From Desulfobulbus sp. (GTDB lineage Bacteria > Desulfobacterota > Desulfobulbia > Desulfobulbales > Desulfobulbaceae): a stretch of 50,378 bases of DNA. Position 1 is the stretch's first letter. The number at the start of each line of letters is the position of its first letter. The notes under the pieces were generated by a model. The model was not told the origin of the DNA. It saw only the letters and a program-made list of their open reading frames with translations, and ran no database searches. The stretch is taken from contig DRKI01000098.1 in the NCBI GenBank assembly GCA_011051875.1, forward strand, positions 1 through 50,378, read 5' to 3'. Positions 8,757 to 17,502 of this stretch are shown here, piece by piece. The translations under genes and the position numbers were made by a program.

Positions 8757-9344
8757 ATGGATATTCTGACATCGTTCTTGAACGGGCTGTACTACGGGCT
8801 GATCGCGCCGTTTTTTCAGTTCTGCGCCAGGGCCATGACCCTGCTGTTCATCCGGCCCATGACCCTGCTGCATCTGCCCGAGTGGCTGCAGGTGGGGATC
8901 ATCGCCGTGCTGGTGGCCCTGTTTGCGTTCTGGATGCGTGCTCTGCTCCGGGTCGATGAACGGATCGAGGAGTTCAACCGCCGCTTCGCCGAGAAACGCA
9001 GGCAGCAGCAGGAGCTGCGCCTGATTCCTGACAAGTACAGCCGCGATGCCCTGTACAGGACAACGGACGAGGAACTCAACGAAGAGTACAATACCTTCAT
9101 CGCCTATCATTATGCCCGGTATGTCATGATCTACATGCTGCCGCTCTTTCTGGTCCTGGCCTGGCTGAACTCGGTTTTTTCCGAGTCCTGGCTGGTGGCG
9201 AGACACGGTCAGCCCTTTCTCGTGCCCCTGCCGGCCAACAGTTTTGGTGTCAGCGGCCTTTCCGTAACCTTTGTTTTTCTTCTCATCTACATCCTGACCC
9301 TTATTGTCGGTTTTCAGCTACGGCGTCATCGCAAAAAGCGCTGA
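8757..9344 (+). CDS. Unassigned inner-membrane protein (TM, coiled coil, TM, TM)
   Basis: I do not recognise a family with certainty. The 195 residues have a hydrophobic, possibly re-entrant N terminus (about 5-35), a membrane helix at about 44-64, a highly charged stretch at about 65-100 likely to be coiled coil, membrane helices at about 118-138 and 168-190, and a basic C-terminal tail (RRHRKKR). Helix, cytoplasmic coiled coil, then two helices is the topology of small Oxa1-superfamily proteins (DUF106/EMC3/TMCO1-like), but no diagnostic motif was found, so that is only a possibility. It stands alone, with a terminator before it and more than 350 bp of noncoding DNA after it. Start ATG at 8757 follows a weak AGAGG site. 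Confidence 0.75.
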   Translation: MDILTSFLNGLYYGLIAPFFQFCARAMTLLFIRPMTLLHLPEWLQVGIIAVLVALFAFWMRALLRVDERIEEFNRRFAEKRRQQQELRLIPDKYSRDALYRTTDEELNEEYNTFIAYHYARYVMIYMLPLFLVLAWLNSVFSESWLVARHGQPFLVPLPANSFGVSGLSVTFVFLLIYILTLIVGFQLRRHRKKR

Positions 9345-9981
9345 CTGCCCCACCCGCCCCGATCGGGAGTGCCTTCCTGCCCGGAGCCCTTTTCCGGGAC
9401 AGTCGAACGGAGCTCCCGTTTTTCGGGCAGATAGGGGGTGGCCGTGGCCGGATTGCTGATTTTCTGACACCCTGGCCCGCCTTTTGTAACAGGTACCGCG
9501 GCGCCTTGCATTCCCCGGCAAGCCGGGGAGAACGGTCTGGCCGGTTCGGCCGGTACGGTGTGGAATCGCTGCTTGTCCCGCCTCGGCAGTCGTCGGCAGG
9601 AGACAGCAAGGGTTCGGTGCTGCCGCAGCGTTATGGCAGACGACGGCGGGGCGGAACAGGAGGGGGCTGTAGATTTTTCCTCTGTCCGGTTCATTTATCG
9701 GAAGTGATATGGTATAGTCCAGGATGGAAAGGATCTTTTTCCCCGCATTGAGTGTTTCACCTGCCTCCAAGTGGAAAAAGATACATGATTATAAATGGTT
9801 TTCTTTTTACATCTGTGGCAGATGGGTGATTCCTCGATTTAGGTTTCCGATAGAGGCTGCCGTTCACCCTGGCCGGGGTGTTATAACTGGTCAATGGCAT
9901 GTAACCATCCGTTTTCATTGCCCTGTTCACGTACCGGAGGCTGAGCTGCGAGCCGGAGAGCCGCTCCGCATTGAATTCTGC
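9345..9981 (+). other. Long noncoding region with inverted repeats and a putative promoter before pilZ
   Basis: About 640 bp with no convincing gene. A near-perfect palindrome lies at 9512-9529 (TCCCCGGC-AA-GCCGGGGA). From about 9690 the DNA becomes AT-rich. An extended -10 box (TGG-TATAGT, 9710-9718) lacks a good -35. Just after it a 10-bp perfect inverted repeat (ATCTTTTTCC at 9733-9742, GGAAAAAGAT at 9773-9782) would fold in the transcript, giving a structured leader of about 250 bases. The pilZ frame is open back to 9724, but the upstream peptide does not resemble a protein domain. Confidence 0.45.
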
Positions 9982-10365
9982 ATGGTGGAAAAACGTCGAT
10001 TTGCCAGGGTCCTCTTTGAACGGACGGTCAGGTTTACCCTGAATGGTGTCGTCTATCGCGACATGAAGATCAGGAACCTGAGCATCGGCGGGCTCTTTGT
10101 GCCGGGAGATTTCCCCGGTGTGGCCGCGGGTGATCGCTGCCAGCTCGAGCTGCATGAAACCGGCCGCCATTCCTGTCTCATCCTGCGCTTCGGCGCCCGG
10201 GTTGTCCGGACGGAGAGAGACGGCATCGGTCTGCGTTTCACAGAAATGACCGAAGACGCTTACAGGTTTCTCCAGACCATGGTACTCTATTACACGGACG
10301 ATCCCTACGGGGTTGCCAGGGAATTCCTCGAGGACTTCCCCGACGGATCAGCCGCCGGGATGTAG
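9982..10365 (+). CDS. PilZ-domain protein (probable c-di-GMP receptor)
   Basis: A 127-residue single PilZ domain. It has the RxxxR-type c-di-GMP motif near the N terminus (RRFARV), the second motif (NLSIGGLF, an [D/N]xSxxG element) and the following beta barrel, so ligand binding is plausible. The ATG at 9982 is chosen because the domain begins right there (MVEKRRF) as in most stand-alone PilZ proteins; its ribosome site is poor, and the frame is open to an earlier ATG at 9724, so a longer form cannot be excluded. It is 76 bp upstream of mlaE and may be co-transcribed with the Mla operon. Target process unknown. Confidence 0.85.
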   Translation: MVEKRRFARVLFERTVRFTLNGVVYRDMKIRNLSIGGLFVPGDFPGVAAGDRCQLELHETGRHSCLILRFGARVVRTERDGIGLRFTEMTEDAYRFLQTMVLYYTDDPYGVAREFLEDFPDGSAAGM

Positions 10366-10441
10366 AGCGCTGACCAGGATCGCGCCTCCGGCGGCTGCAC
10401 ATGCCGCCCGACCTTGAACCACCCGACACGGGTATGCTGCA

Positions 10442-11269
10442 ATGACGGATTCACAATCCCTGCAAGAAGATACACCTCTTCTGCTGCGCCCCTTCGCGCG
10501 TCTGGGCGACACGGTGCTCTACATCCTGACCGATCTCGGACGCATGGGGATCTTCCTGTTTTCCGCCCTGCTCGGTGTCTTCAGGCATCCGTTTCGTTTT
10601 GGCGAACTGGTCAAGCAGCTGCGATTTATCGGGGCAGGTTCCATCTCCGTGATTTTTTTCACTGCACTCTCCTCGGGAATGGTCCTGGGACTGCAGGGCT
10701 ACTATTCCCTGCATAAGTTCGGGGCCGAGGGGATGCTCGGCTCGGCGGTCTCCCTGACCCTGATCATGGAGCTCGGCCCCATTCTCACCGCCCTCATGGT
10801 GACGGGCCGGGCCGGATCCGCCATCTGTGCCGAGATCGGTATCATGCGGATCTCCGAGCAGATCGATGCCCTGGAATGCATGGCCATTGATCCGTTTCGC
10901 TACCTCATTTCGCCCAAGCTGCTGGCCGCCCTTATCTCGGTGCCCCTGCTCACCGCCATCTTCGATGTTGTCGGCATCTTTGGCGGCTACCTGGCCGGGG
11001 TACGGCTCATGGGGGTCAGTTCCGGCTCCTATTTCAACGGCATGATCCAGAGCGTGACCAATCATGATATACGGCTCGGAGTCATCAAGTCCTTTGTCTT
11101 TGCGCTGCTCCTGGTGTGGATCTGCAGTGGCCGCGGCTATTTCGTCCAGCGGATACGGGGGGCAGGTTTCGGTGCCGAGAGCGTCTCCAAGGTGACCACC
11201 CAGGCCGTTGTCCTGTCGTCCATCTCCGTACTGATCTTTGACTACCTGCTGACGGCGATCCTTCTCTGA
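10442..11269 (+). CDS. mlaE: MlaE-family lipid ABC transporter permease
   Basis: Permease of the Mla-type phospholipid transport system in the inner membrane. The 275-residue protein has a hydrophilic N-terminal extension (about 1-35), then several membrane segments, with the family signature [20 protein letters not shown] and the following [14 protein letters not shown] coupling segment. Length is slightly above the usual 260. The downstream ATPase gene begins one base after its stop, and the MCE protein, MlaA and MlaC homologues follow, so the substrate is very likely phospholipid moved between inner and outer membrane. Confidence 0.95.
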   Translation: MTDSQSLQEDTPLLLRPFARLGDTVLYILTDLGRMGIFLFSALLGVFRHPFRFGELVKQLRFIGAGSISVIFFTALSSGMVLGLQGYYSLHKFGAEGMLGSAVSLTLIMELGPILTALMVTGRAGSAICAEIGIMRISEQIDALECMAIDPFRYLISPKLLAALISVPLLTAIFDVVGIFGGYLAGVRLMGVSSGSYFNGMIQSVTNHDIRLGVIKSFVFALLLVWICSGRGYFVQRIRGAGFGAESVSKVTTQAVVLSSISVLIFDYLLTAILL

Positions 11270-11270
11270 G

Positions 11271-12095
11271 ATGATGACCCGATCCATTGAGGCGAACACG
11301 AGTGAACCGGTGATCCGGTTCGAGGAGGTCACCAAGTCTTTTGGTGACCGCAGGCGCAGGCACGTGGTGCTCGACCGGGTCACGTTCTCCATTCCCCGCG
11401 GCAGGACCACGGTTATCGCCGGTGGTTCCGGCCAGGGCAAGAGCGTGACGCTCAAGCTGATCCTGGGCCTGATGCGGCCGGACAGTGGCCATATTTACGT
11501 GGACGGCCAGGATGTGACCATCCTGCGGGGGGCGAAACTGCGCAACCTGCGCACCCGGTTCGGGGTCCTGTTCCAGGGGGCGGCCCTGTTCGATTCCCTG
11601 ACCGTGTTTGAGAATATCGCCCTGCCCCTGAGAGAACGAACGCGGCTCTCTGAAGAAGAGATTCGGGAGAGGGTCATGCAGACCCTGAGGCAACTGGAAC
11701 TCGACGGTCACGAAGACAAGTTTCCCGCCCAGCTCAGCGGCGGTATGAAGAAGCGGGTCGGCCTGGCCCGGGCCCTGCAGCTCGAACCCGAGATCGTGCT
11801 GTTTGACGAGCCGACCACGGGTCTGGATCCGGTCATGACCCAGGAGATTTACGAGCTGTTCAGCCGGGTTCAGCAGCGGCTCGGCTATACGGCAGTGATC
11901 GTCAGCCACGATATTCCCAAGGTCTTTGACCTGGCGGACCGGATTATTCTCCTGAACAGGGGAGAGGTTGATGTCTTTAACGATATTGAGGAAATAGGCC
12001 ATTCAACAAAGCCCTACATCCGTGAGTTCGCGGAAATGACCATGGGCGATCTCTTTGGGGACAACAGCGGGAAAAAAGGGTGTAGTGATGCATAA
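11271..12095 (+). CDS. mlaF: MlaF-family lipid ABC transporter ATP-binding protein
   Basis: ATPase partner of the MlaE permease, at the cytoplasmic face. The 274 residues contain Walker A (GGSGQGKS at 51-58), Q loop, ABC signature LSGGM, Walker B with [13 protein letters not shown] and the H-loop VSHD. It starts one base after mlaE and its last 8 bases overlap the start of mlaD, so the three are translationally coupled. A second ATG lies one codon in (11274). No MlaB/STAS gene, which normally helps stabilise MlaF, is present in the operon. Confidence 0.96.
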   Translation: MMTRSIEANTSEPVIRFEEVTKSFGDRRRRHVVLDRVTFSIPRGRTTVIAGGSGQGKSVTLKLILGLMRPDSGHIYVDGQDVTILRGAKLRNLRTRFGVLFQGAALFDSLTVFENIALPLRERTRLSEEEIRERVMQTLRQLELDGHEDKFPAQLSGGMKKRVGLARALQLEPEIVLFDEPTTGLDPVMTQEIYELFSRVQQRLGYTAVIVSHDIPKVFDLADRIILLNRGEVDVFNDIEEIGHSTKPYIREFAEMTMGDLFGDNSGKKGCSDA

Positions 12096-12537
12096 TTCAC
12101 GGCTTGAGATATTTGTGGGCATTTTCCTGGTGCTCGGACTGCTCGCCTTTGGCTGGCTGGCCCTGCAGCTGGGCGAGATTCCCTGGCTGAACGCCGGCCG
12201 GACCTATGTTCTCAATGCGGACTTTGACAACATCTCCGGGGTGAAGTCCGGCGCCGAGGTGCAGATTGCCGGGGTGGTCGTGGGAACCGTGCTTGGCCTC
12301 AGGCTCACCGACGACGGCCTGGCCGAGGCATCCCTCCAGATCGACCGGAAGATCAAGGTTCCTGTCGATTCCATTGCCTCGGTCAAGTCCCAGGGGATCA
12401 TCGGTGACAAGTACATCCAGATTACCCTGGGCGGAGACGAGGAGAACTACAAGCCCGGTGATACGATCACCGATACCGAGTCGTCGGTGGACCTTGAGTC
12501 GCTCATTTCAAAATTTGCCTTTGGTCAGGTGAAATAG
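12088..12537 (+). CDS. mlaD: MlaD-family MCE-domain lipid-binding protein
   Basis: Substrate-binding MCE protein anchored in the inner membrane and facing the periplasm. The 149 residues comprise an N-terminal membrane helix (about 7-27) and one MCE domain (about 37-115, with [21 protein letters not shown]). This is the one-MCE-domain, MlaD-like size. ATG at 12088 is chosen because the peptide starts just before the membrane helix and an AAGGG site lies upstream; an earlier in-frame ATG inside mlaF (12055) would add an unlikely 11 residues. Confidence 0.94.
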   Translation: MHNSRLEIFVGIFLVLGLLAFGWLALQLGEIPWLNAGRTYVLNADFDNISGVKSGAEVQIAGVVVGTVLGLRLTDDGLAEASLQIDRKIKVPVDSIASVKSQGIIGDKYIQITLGGDEENYKPGDTITDTESSVDLESLISKFAFGQVK

Positions 12538-12542
12538 ACATC

Positions 12543-13331
12543 ATGCAGATCATGGCGCGAACCTCCGCTGTCCCGGCTTTCCTGGCCTGTCTTGTCCTCC
12601 TGGCTCTTGTTCTGTTCAACGCGGGGCTTGTCCATGCCGCAGAGGGCGGCGACGTGGATTTCCTCAGTGATGATTTCTATGAGGAAGAGCCGGAAACCAT
12701 CTCGGTCTACGATCCCCTTGAGCCGATGAACCGGGCCATCTTCACTTTCAACGACCGGGCCTATTTCTGGGTACTCAAGCCTGTGGCCAAGGGATACGCC
12801 TATGTTCTGCCCTGGGAGATCCGGGGCTGTGTGAACAATTTTTTCAATAACCTGCAGGAGCCTGTCCGCTTTGTCAACTGCCTTCTCCAGGCCCGGTTTT
12901 CCGACGCAGGCCGGGTGCTGGCCCGGTTCCTGATCAACTCCACAGGCGGTGTCTTCGGCCTGGCCGATCCGGCGACACGGGACCTGGATATTCCGCCCGT
13001 GGAGGCATCCCTGGGTGAGACCCTGGGGCGCTGGGGCGTGGGAGACGGATTCTACCTGGTCATGCCCCTGTTCGGTTCGACCACCCTGCGTGATTTCAGC
13101 GGCACCGTGGTCGACGCCCTCGCCATGACACCCTACTATTCATGGTCTGATGATTTTGTTGTCAATGCCGGCATCTATGCCGAAAAAGAGGTCAACAAGA
13201 TCTCGCTCCATCTCGGGGAGTATGAAGACCTCAAGGAGTTGAGCTTTGATCCCTATGTTTCCTTGAGAAACGCCTATTTCCAGTACCGCAGGCGAATGCG
13301 GGATGAAGATGTCTTCTTTGAGGGAGAGTGA
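12543..13331 (+). CDS. mlaA: MlaA/VacJ-family outer-membrane phospholipid-removal protein
   Basis: Homologue of MlaA (VacJ), which extracts phospholipids from the outer leaflet of the outer membrane. The 262-residue product has a signal sequence (about 1-32) and the family start YDPLEPMNRAIFTFND at about 55-70, then the conserved NNLQEPVRFVN and LINSTGGVFGLADPA segments. E. coli MlaA is a lipoprotein, but here the signal ends in VHAAEGG with no lipobox cysteine, so signal peptidase I cleavage or an uncleaved helix is more likely. It follows mlaD by 5 bp, and mlaC follows; in enterobacteria mlaA is unlinked. Confidence 0.94.
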   Translation: MQIMARTSAVPAFLACLVLLALVLFNAGLVHAAEGGDVDFLSDDFYEEEPETISVYDPLEPMNRAIFTFNDRAYFWVLKPVAKGYAYVLPWEIRGCVNNFFNNLQEPVRFVNCLLQARFSDAGRVLARFLINSTGGVFGLADPATRDLDIPPVEASLGETLGRWGVGDGFYLVMPLFGSTTLRDFSGTVVDALAMTPYYSWSDDFVVNAGIYAEKEVNKISLHLGEYEDLKELSFDPYVSLRNAYFQYRRRMRDEDVFFEGE

Positions 13332-13415
13332 CCTGGAAACAATCGATCCCGGGATCCATAGAGGATTTTCATCCACTGTGTGATGCCCCTCATTGGTTCA
13401 ATGAACGGTGAATCC

Positions 13416-14078
13416 ATGAAGAGAATACATCCCCTGATACTGGCCCTTCTGCTGACCGGTTCACTGCTGCTTGTGGCGTCTGCCGCTGGCGGGACAACGA
13501 CCTCTGCCGTGCCTGATCCCACCGCCCAGATGCAGCCATTTGTCGCCAGGATTACCAACCTGTTGCAGAACGAGGATTTCAGGAATGATCCCCGCTGTGA
13601 GCGCTGTCAGCAGATCATCGACATCGCCAAAGAGCACTTCGATTTCCGCGAGATGTCAAAGCGGGTCCTGGGCCGGCAGTGGCGCAAGCTGTCTCCCGAG
13701 GAGAAAGACCGCTTCGTCACCCTGTTCACCCGTCTGCTGCAGTATGCCTATATCGGGAAGATCAAGGACTATGCCGGCCAGCAGGTTGAATTCACCGGTC
13801 AGCGCATCAAGGGGAAACGGGCAGAGGTGAAGACCCTGCTGGTGGATCGGGACAAGACGATTCCTGTCTCCTACATCATGCTGCTCAAGGGCGATCAGTG
13901 GATGACCTATGATGTGGTGGTCGAGGGGGTCAGCCTTGTCCGCAACTACATGGAGCAATTCAGGGAGATCCTGCGCAAGGAGAAGTATGCCGGCCTGGTG
14001 AAGAGGCTGGAGGAGAAGATCCATCAGCTTGAGCAGGAAAAGATGCAGGAGATGGCAAAGCCTTCACGGGCTGGCTGA
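13416..14078 (+). CDS. mlaC: MlaC-family periplasmic phospholipid shuttle
   Basis: Soluble periplasmic carrier that ferries phospholipid between MlaA and the MlaFED complex. The 220 residues begin with a signal peptide (about 1-24) followed by the MlaC/Tol-Tol-Ttg2 fold, with FDFREMSKRVLGRQWRKLS and the closing DVVVEGVSLVRNYMEQF motif. The frame is open to an ATG at 13380, but 13416 places the start directly at the signal peptide. Last gene of the mla operon; an intrinsic terminator lies 100 bp downstream. Confidence 0.93.
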   Translation: MKRIHPLILALLLTGSLLLVASAAGGTTTSAVPDPTAQMQPFVARITNLLQNEDFRNDPRCERCQQIIDIAKEHFDFREMSKRVLGRQWRKLSPEEKDRFVTLFTRLLQYAYIGKIKDYAGQQVEFTGQRIKGKRAEVKTLLVDRDKTIPVSYIMLLKGDQWMTYDVVVEGVSLVRNYMEQFREILRKEKYAGLVKRLEEKIHQLEQEKMQEMAKPSRAG

Positions 14079-14178
14079 GGACGGGGCCACCGGCAGGATT
14101 CTCTCCGGCGGGGCACTGGCAGGATTCCGGCGCCGGTTTTCCGGTGCGGTTGCGGCGCCGAAGCCGTCAGGGTACTGG

Positions 14179-14212
14179 GCGTCACCGAAATAATCGGTGG
14201 CGCTTTTTTTTC
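14179..14212 (+). terminator. Rho-independent terminator of the mla operon
   Basis: A 10-bp stem (GCGTCACCGA at 14179-14188 with TCGGTGGCGC at 14194-14203, one G-U pair), loop AATAA, directly followed by a run of T residues (14204-14212). Confidence 0.94.
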
Positions 14213-14551
14213 GGGGACCTGTCTGCGGGGCAGGAACCGGTCACGGGAAATTCTATTATCCCGGATCAATACAGGACTTGTAAGCGGTTGCCGGGTGGGA
14301 CGGCCCGGCCAGGGAACCTTCCGGGACATGGCCGGGGCGGTACAGCACCGGAATCATGGGGCCATCGACTATTCTGCACGGTTGCGCTCGTTGCCCGTGG
14401 TCAGTGACCGTGGTGGACCGGGCATGGCCGTGTTACGTAAAAACAACATCTTGGGGCGATTACGGGGGACTGCGGCTTCTCTTGTCTGTCTGTTTGTTAT
14501 TTTATCGTGGCAGGAGCATTTTTTTTTGTGTATGTTGTCCAGTTTCGATGA
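14213..14551 (+). other. Intergenic region before the yceD-rpmF-fatty-acid cluster
   Basis: About 340 bp with no supported gene. It is GC-rich until about 14470, then T-rich (several T runs, including nine T near 14520) just before the yceD frame, as expected for a promoter, but no pair of consensus boxes with correct spacing is visible. Confidence 0.4.
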
Positions 14552-15109
14552 ATGATCTACAGGTTCGCACCTTATGGCGCCGGTGAGACGTTGAAAGTAC
14601 GATTCAGCGAAATCTCCTCAAGTGGCAGCCGATACGAGCTCAGCGAGATCCCGGCCCCCGAGACGGGCGGAGATTTTTCCCTGCGTGCACCGGCACAGGC
14701 CACGTGCGTGCTGACCAGGAAGAGTGCGACCCGCGTGGTGCTGCAGGGCAGGCTGCAGGCGGAGATGATCCTCGTCTGCGACCGGTGCACGGTCGAGTAC
14801 TGTTTTCCTGTTGACAGGGAAGTCCAGTTGATCCTCGAGGTGCCCGACGCATCGCACTGGCAGCTCAGGGAGATCGAATACAGCCGGGATGATCTCGACA
14901 TTGTCCCGCTGCGGGAACCCGTGATCCATCTCGACGATCTCTTCAGGCAGCATCTGTATCTGGCCCTGCCGGTCAAGCGCCTCTGCAGGACCGGGTGCAG
15001 GGGAATCTGTCCCTGCTGCGGGGTTGACCTGAACATCGAAACATGCCGCTGTACCCAGGTTCCTGTTTCGTCACCCTTTGCGGTCCTGGCCGCACTGAAG
15101 AAGAAGTGA
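14552..15109 (+). CDS. YceD/DUF177 family protein
   Basis: Homologue of YceD (DUF177), which is widely encoded next to rpmF and linked to 23S rRNA accumulation; its biochemical role is not settled. The 185-residue product has a CDRC pair near the middle and a cysteine-rich C-terminal stretch (CRTGC, CPCCG, CRC) that probably binds zinc. The start is uncertain: ATG 14552 has no ribosome site, while TTG 14591 (LKVRFSEI, the usual family start, preceded by GGTGAG) would give 172 residues. rpmF follows after 182 bp. Confidence 0.85.
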   Translation: MIYRFAPYGAGETLKVRFSEISSSGSRYELSEIPAPETGGDFSLRAPAQATCVLTRKSATRVVLQGRLQAEMILVCDRCTVEYCFPVDREVQLILEVPDASHWQLREIEYSRDDLDIVPLREPVIHLDDLFRQHLYLALPVKRLCRTGCRGICPCCGVDLNIETCRCTQVPVSSPFAVLAALKKK

Positions 15110-15291
15110 CCGGTCCCGGGCCGCGGTCATACCGTAGCGCAGCAGACCGGCAGAGAGACCTTTCTCCCCGGTTCCGGGAGAGAGTTCCGGTCCCCTGTAC
15201 CGTGAAACCAGCCGTCCCCGGCCGGACGTTGCAGTTGATTACTTTTCCCCGTGCCCCGTGGCCGGGGAAGGTTTATGGAGGAAAGACAACC

Positions 15292-15480
15292 ATGGCTTTA
15301 CCAAAAAGAAGACATTCCCGTTCCAGGTCAAGGATGCGGCGGGCCCATGACGCCCTGCGCAGACCCAGTGTCGGATTCTGTCCCGAATGCGGCGAGCCCA
15401 AGATGCCGCACCTGCTCTGTGGTGGCTGCGGCGTCTACAAGGGCCGCACTGTCATCCGTCTCGAGGACGAAATCAGCTAG
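15292..15480 (+). CDS. rpmF: Ribosomal protein bL32
   Basis: 62-residue large-subunit ribosomal protein bL32. It begins MALPKRRHSRSRSR and carries the zinc-binding cysteines C30, C33, C43 and C46 (CPEC and CGGC), so this is the zinc form. A strong GGAGGA site precedes the ATG. plsX begins 8 bases downstream, giving the conserved yceD-rpmF-plsX order. Confidence 0.97.
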   Translation: MALPKRRHSRSRSRMRRAHDALRRPSVGFCPECGEPKMPHLLCGGCGVYKGRTVIRLEDEIS

Positions 15481-15488
15481 GATATATC

Positions 15489-16499
15489 GTGCGTATCGCC
15501 CTTGATGCCATGGGCGGTGATCTCGGCCCTGAACTGCCGATCCGTGGTGCACTGGCTGCAATAACCGATCGTGATGATCTGGAGGTGGTGCTGCTCGGTC
15601 CCAGGGACCTGCTGGAGCGGCAGATCGCCGAAATTGCCGGCAGTGACAGCCGCGTCAGCCGGCGTCTCGGCGTCGAACATGCCCCGGAGACCGTGTCCAT
15701 GGACGAGTCGCCCGTGGAGGCAGTGCGGAAGAAGAAGAACTCGACCATCATGGTGGGGTTTGATCTTGTCCGCAACGGTGCGGCCGATGCAGTGGTCTCG
15801 GCCGGCAATTCCGGCGCCACCATGGCCGCCGCCATCCGCAAGCTCGGCCGGCTGCCGGGGATCTCGCGGCCGGGCATCACCAGCTTTTTTCCGACCCTGA
15901 AAAAGCCGGTCATGATCATGGATATCGGGGCCAACGTGGACTGCCGTCCCAAACACCTGCTCCAGTTTGCCATCATGGCCTCGTCCTGCTCACGGCTGCT
16001 CTGTCATATAGACAGCCCGAGGGTGGGACTTCTCAGTATCGGCGAGGAAACCGGCAAGGGCAATGCCCTGGTCAAGGAGACCCATGCCCTGCTCAGCGCG
16101 AGTGGTATGAATTTCATCGGCAACGTGGAAGGGCGTGACGTCTATCGCGGTGACGTGGATGTCATCGTCTGCGACGGTTTTGTCGGCAACATTTCACTCA
16201 AGATCAGCGAGGGCCTTGCCGAGGCGGCCATGCAGATGCTGAAGACCGAGATCATGAAGACCCTGCGCGCCAAGATCGGCTACCTGCTGATCCGCAAGGC
16301 GTTCAGGAGCTTCCGGAAGCGGGTCGACTATGCCGAGTACGGCGGCGCGCCACTGCTGGGTATCAACGGCACCGGCATCATCTGTCATGGCACCTCCAAT
16401 GCGGTGGCCCTGCGCAATGCCATCTACGTGGCCGCAGACATGGTCCGCCACCAGGTCAATGAATCGATCATCCGAACACTTCGGGAGTATGCCTCCTGA
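15489..16499 (+). CDS. plsX: Phosphate acyltransferase PlsX
   Basis: Converts acyl-ACP to acyl-phosphate for phospholipid synthesis; peripheral membrane enzyme. The 336 residues begin at GTG 15489 (MRIALDAMGGDLGPE), the standard PlsX start, and contain SAGNSGATMA, the DIGANVDCRP strand and the GFVGNISLK motif. The open frame reaches back into rpmF, but only this start fits the family. It opens the fatty-acid/phospholipid block. Confidence 0.96.
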   Translation: MRIALDAMGGDLGPELPIRGALAAITDRDDLEVVLLGPRDLLERQIAEIAGSDSRVSRRLGVEHAPETVSMDESPVEAVRKKKNSTIMVGFDLVRNGAADAVVSAGNSGATMAAAIRKLGRLPGISRPGITSFFPTLKKPVMIMDIGANVDCRPKHLLQFAIMASSCSRLLCHIDSPRVGLLSIGEETGKGNALVKETHALLSASGMNFIGNVEGRDVYRGDVDVIVCDGFVGNISLKISEGLAEAAMQMLKTEIMKTLRAKIGYLLIRKAFRSFRKRVDYAEYGGAPLLGINGTGIICHGTSNAVALRNAIYVAADMVRHQVNESIIRTLREYAS

Positions 16500-16513
16500 C
16501 ATGGGCTGAATCA

Positions 16514-17491
16514 ATGGATCATACGGTTGTACTCGGTACCGGTTCCTGCCTGCCCGACAGGAAGCTGACCAACGCGGACCTTGAAAAAATGGTCGATACC
16601 TCCGACGAGTGGATCACCACCCGTACCGGAATCCGCACCCGGAGGATCGCCGGTAAGGGAGAACAGAATTACCAGCTGGCCTCCCGGGCCGCGGAAAAGG
16701 CGCTTGCCATGGCAGGGGTGGAGGCGGCGGACATCGATCTCCTGATCGTGGCCACCCTGACGCCGCACATGATGATGCCCTCCAGCGCCTGTTTCGTGCA
16801 GGCCGAGATCGGGGCCACCGGCGCCTTCGCCTTTGACCTCAACGCGGCCTGCTCCGGCTTTCTGTACGGACTGGACGTGGCAGACAAGTACATCACCGGC
16901 CGCCCGGACATGAAGGTCCTCCTCGTCGGTTCCGAGACCCTGTCCGCGCGTGTCAACTGGCAGGACCGCAACACCTGCATCCTGTTCGGTGACGGCGCCG
17001 GTGCCGTGGTGCTGGGAGGAGAGCGGGGCAGGGGAGGCGTGCTTGCCAGTCATCTCTTCTCCGACGGCCGGCTCTGGCGACTCCTGTACATGGACAGCCC
17101 CGAGAGTCTCAACCCGGATCTTGTCCAGGAGTCGCGCAAGGGGTGCCACCTGCAGATGACCGGCCGGGATGTCTTCAAGTACGCGGTCCGTGCCATGGAA
17201 GACGCCGTGGCCGGCGTGCTGGCCGAGCAGAAGGTGGCAGTGGACGAGATCGGGCTGATGATACCGCATCAGGCCAATATCCGGATTCTGAACAAGCTGA
17301 TGGACCGGTTGGGTATTCCCGAAGAGAAGGTCTATATCAACGTGGATAAGTACGGTAACACGTCCGCGGCATCGATTCCCATCGCCCTGGACGAGGCCAA
17401 CAGGCAGGGGCTGCTGCACCGGGGAGACAAGATCCTGTTCTGTTCCTTTGGTGGCGGGTTCACCTGGGGATCAATGCTCATGCAATGGTAA
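16514..17491 (+). CDS. fabH: 3-oxoacyl-ACP synthase III (FabH)
   Basis: Initiates fatty-acid synthesis by condensing acyl-CoA with malonyl-ACP. The 325 residues have the complete Cys-His-Asn triad: C113 (NAACSGFLYG), H252 (IPHQANIRI) and N282 (KYGNTSAAS). The C-terminal GGGFTWGSMLMQW is typical. It follows plsX by 14 bp. In the common plsX-fabH-fabD-fabG order, fabD should come next; here an acyl-CoA dehydrogenase gene begins 11 bp after the fabH stop. Confidence 0.96.
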   Translation: MDHTVVLGTGSCLPDRKLTNADLEKMVDTSDEWITTRTGIRTRRIAGKGEQNYQLASRAAEKALAMAGVEAADIDLLIVATLTPHMMMPSSACFVQAEIGATGAFAFDLNAACSGFLYGLDVADKYITGRPDMKVLLVGSETLSARVNWQDRNTCILFGDGAGAVVLGGERGRGGVLASHLFSDGRLWRLLYMDSPESLNPDLVQESRKGCHLQMTGRDVFKYAVRAMEDAVAGVLAEQKVAVDEIGLMIPHQANIRILNKLMDRLGIPEEKVYINVDKYGNTSAASIPIALDEANRQGLLHRGDKILFCSFGGGFTWGSMLMQW

Positions 17492-17502
17492 AGGAGATAC
17501 TG

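Noticed and set aside
9724-9981. Riboswitch (c-di-GMP or lysine type) in the pilZ leader
   Set aside because: Short resemblances only; the conserved cores of these riboswitch classes are not present.
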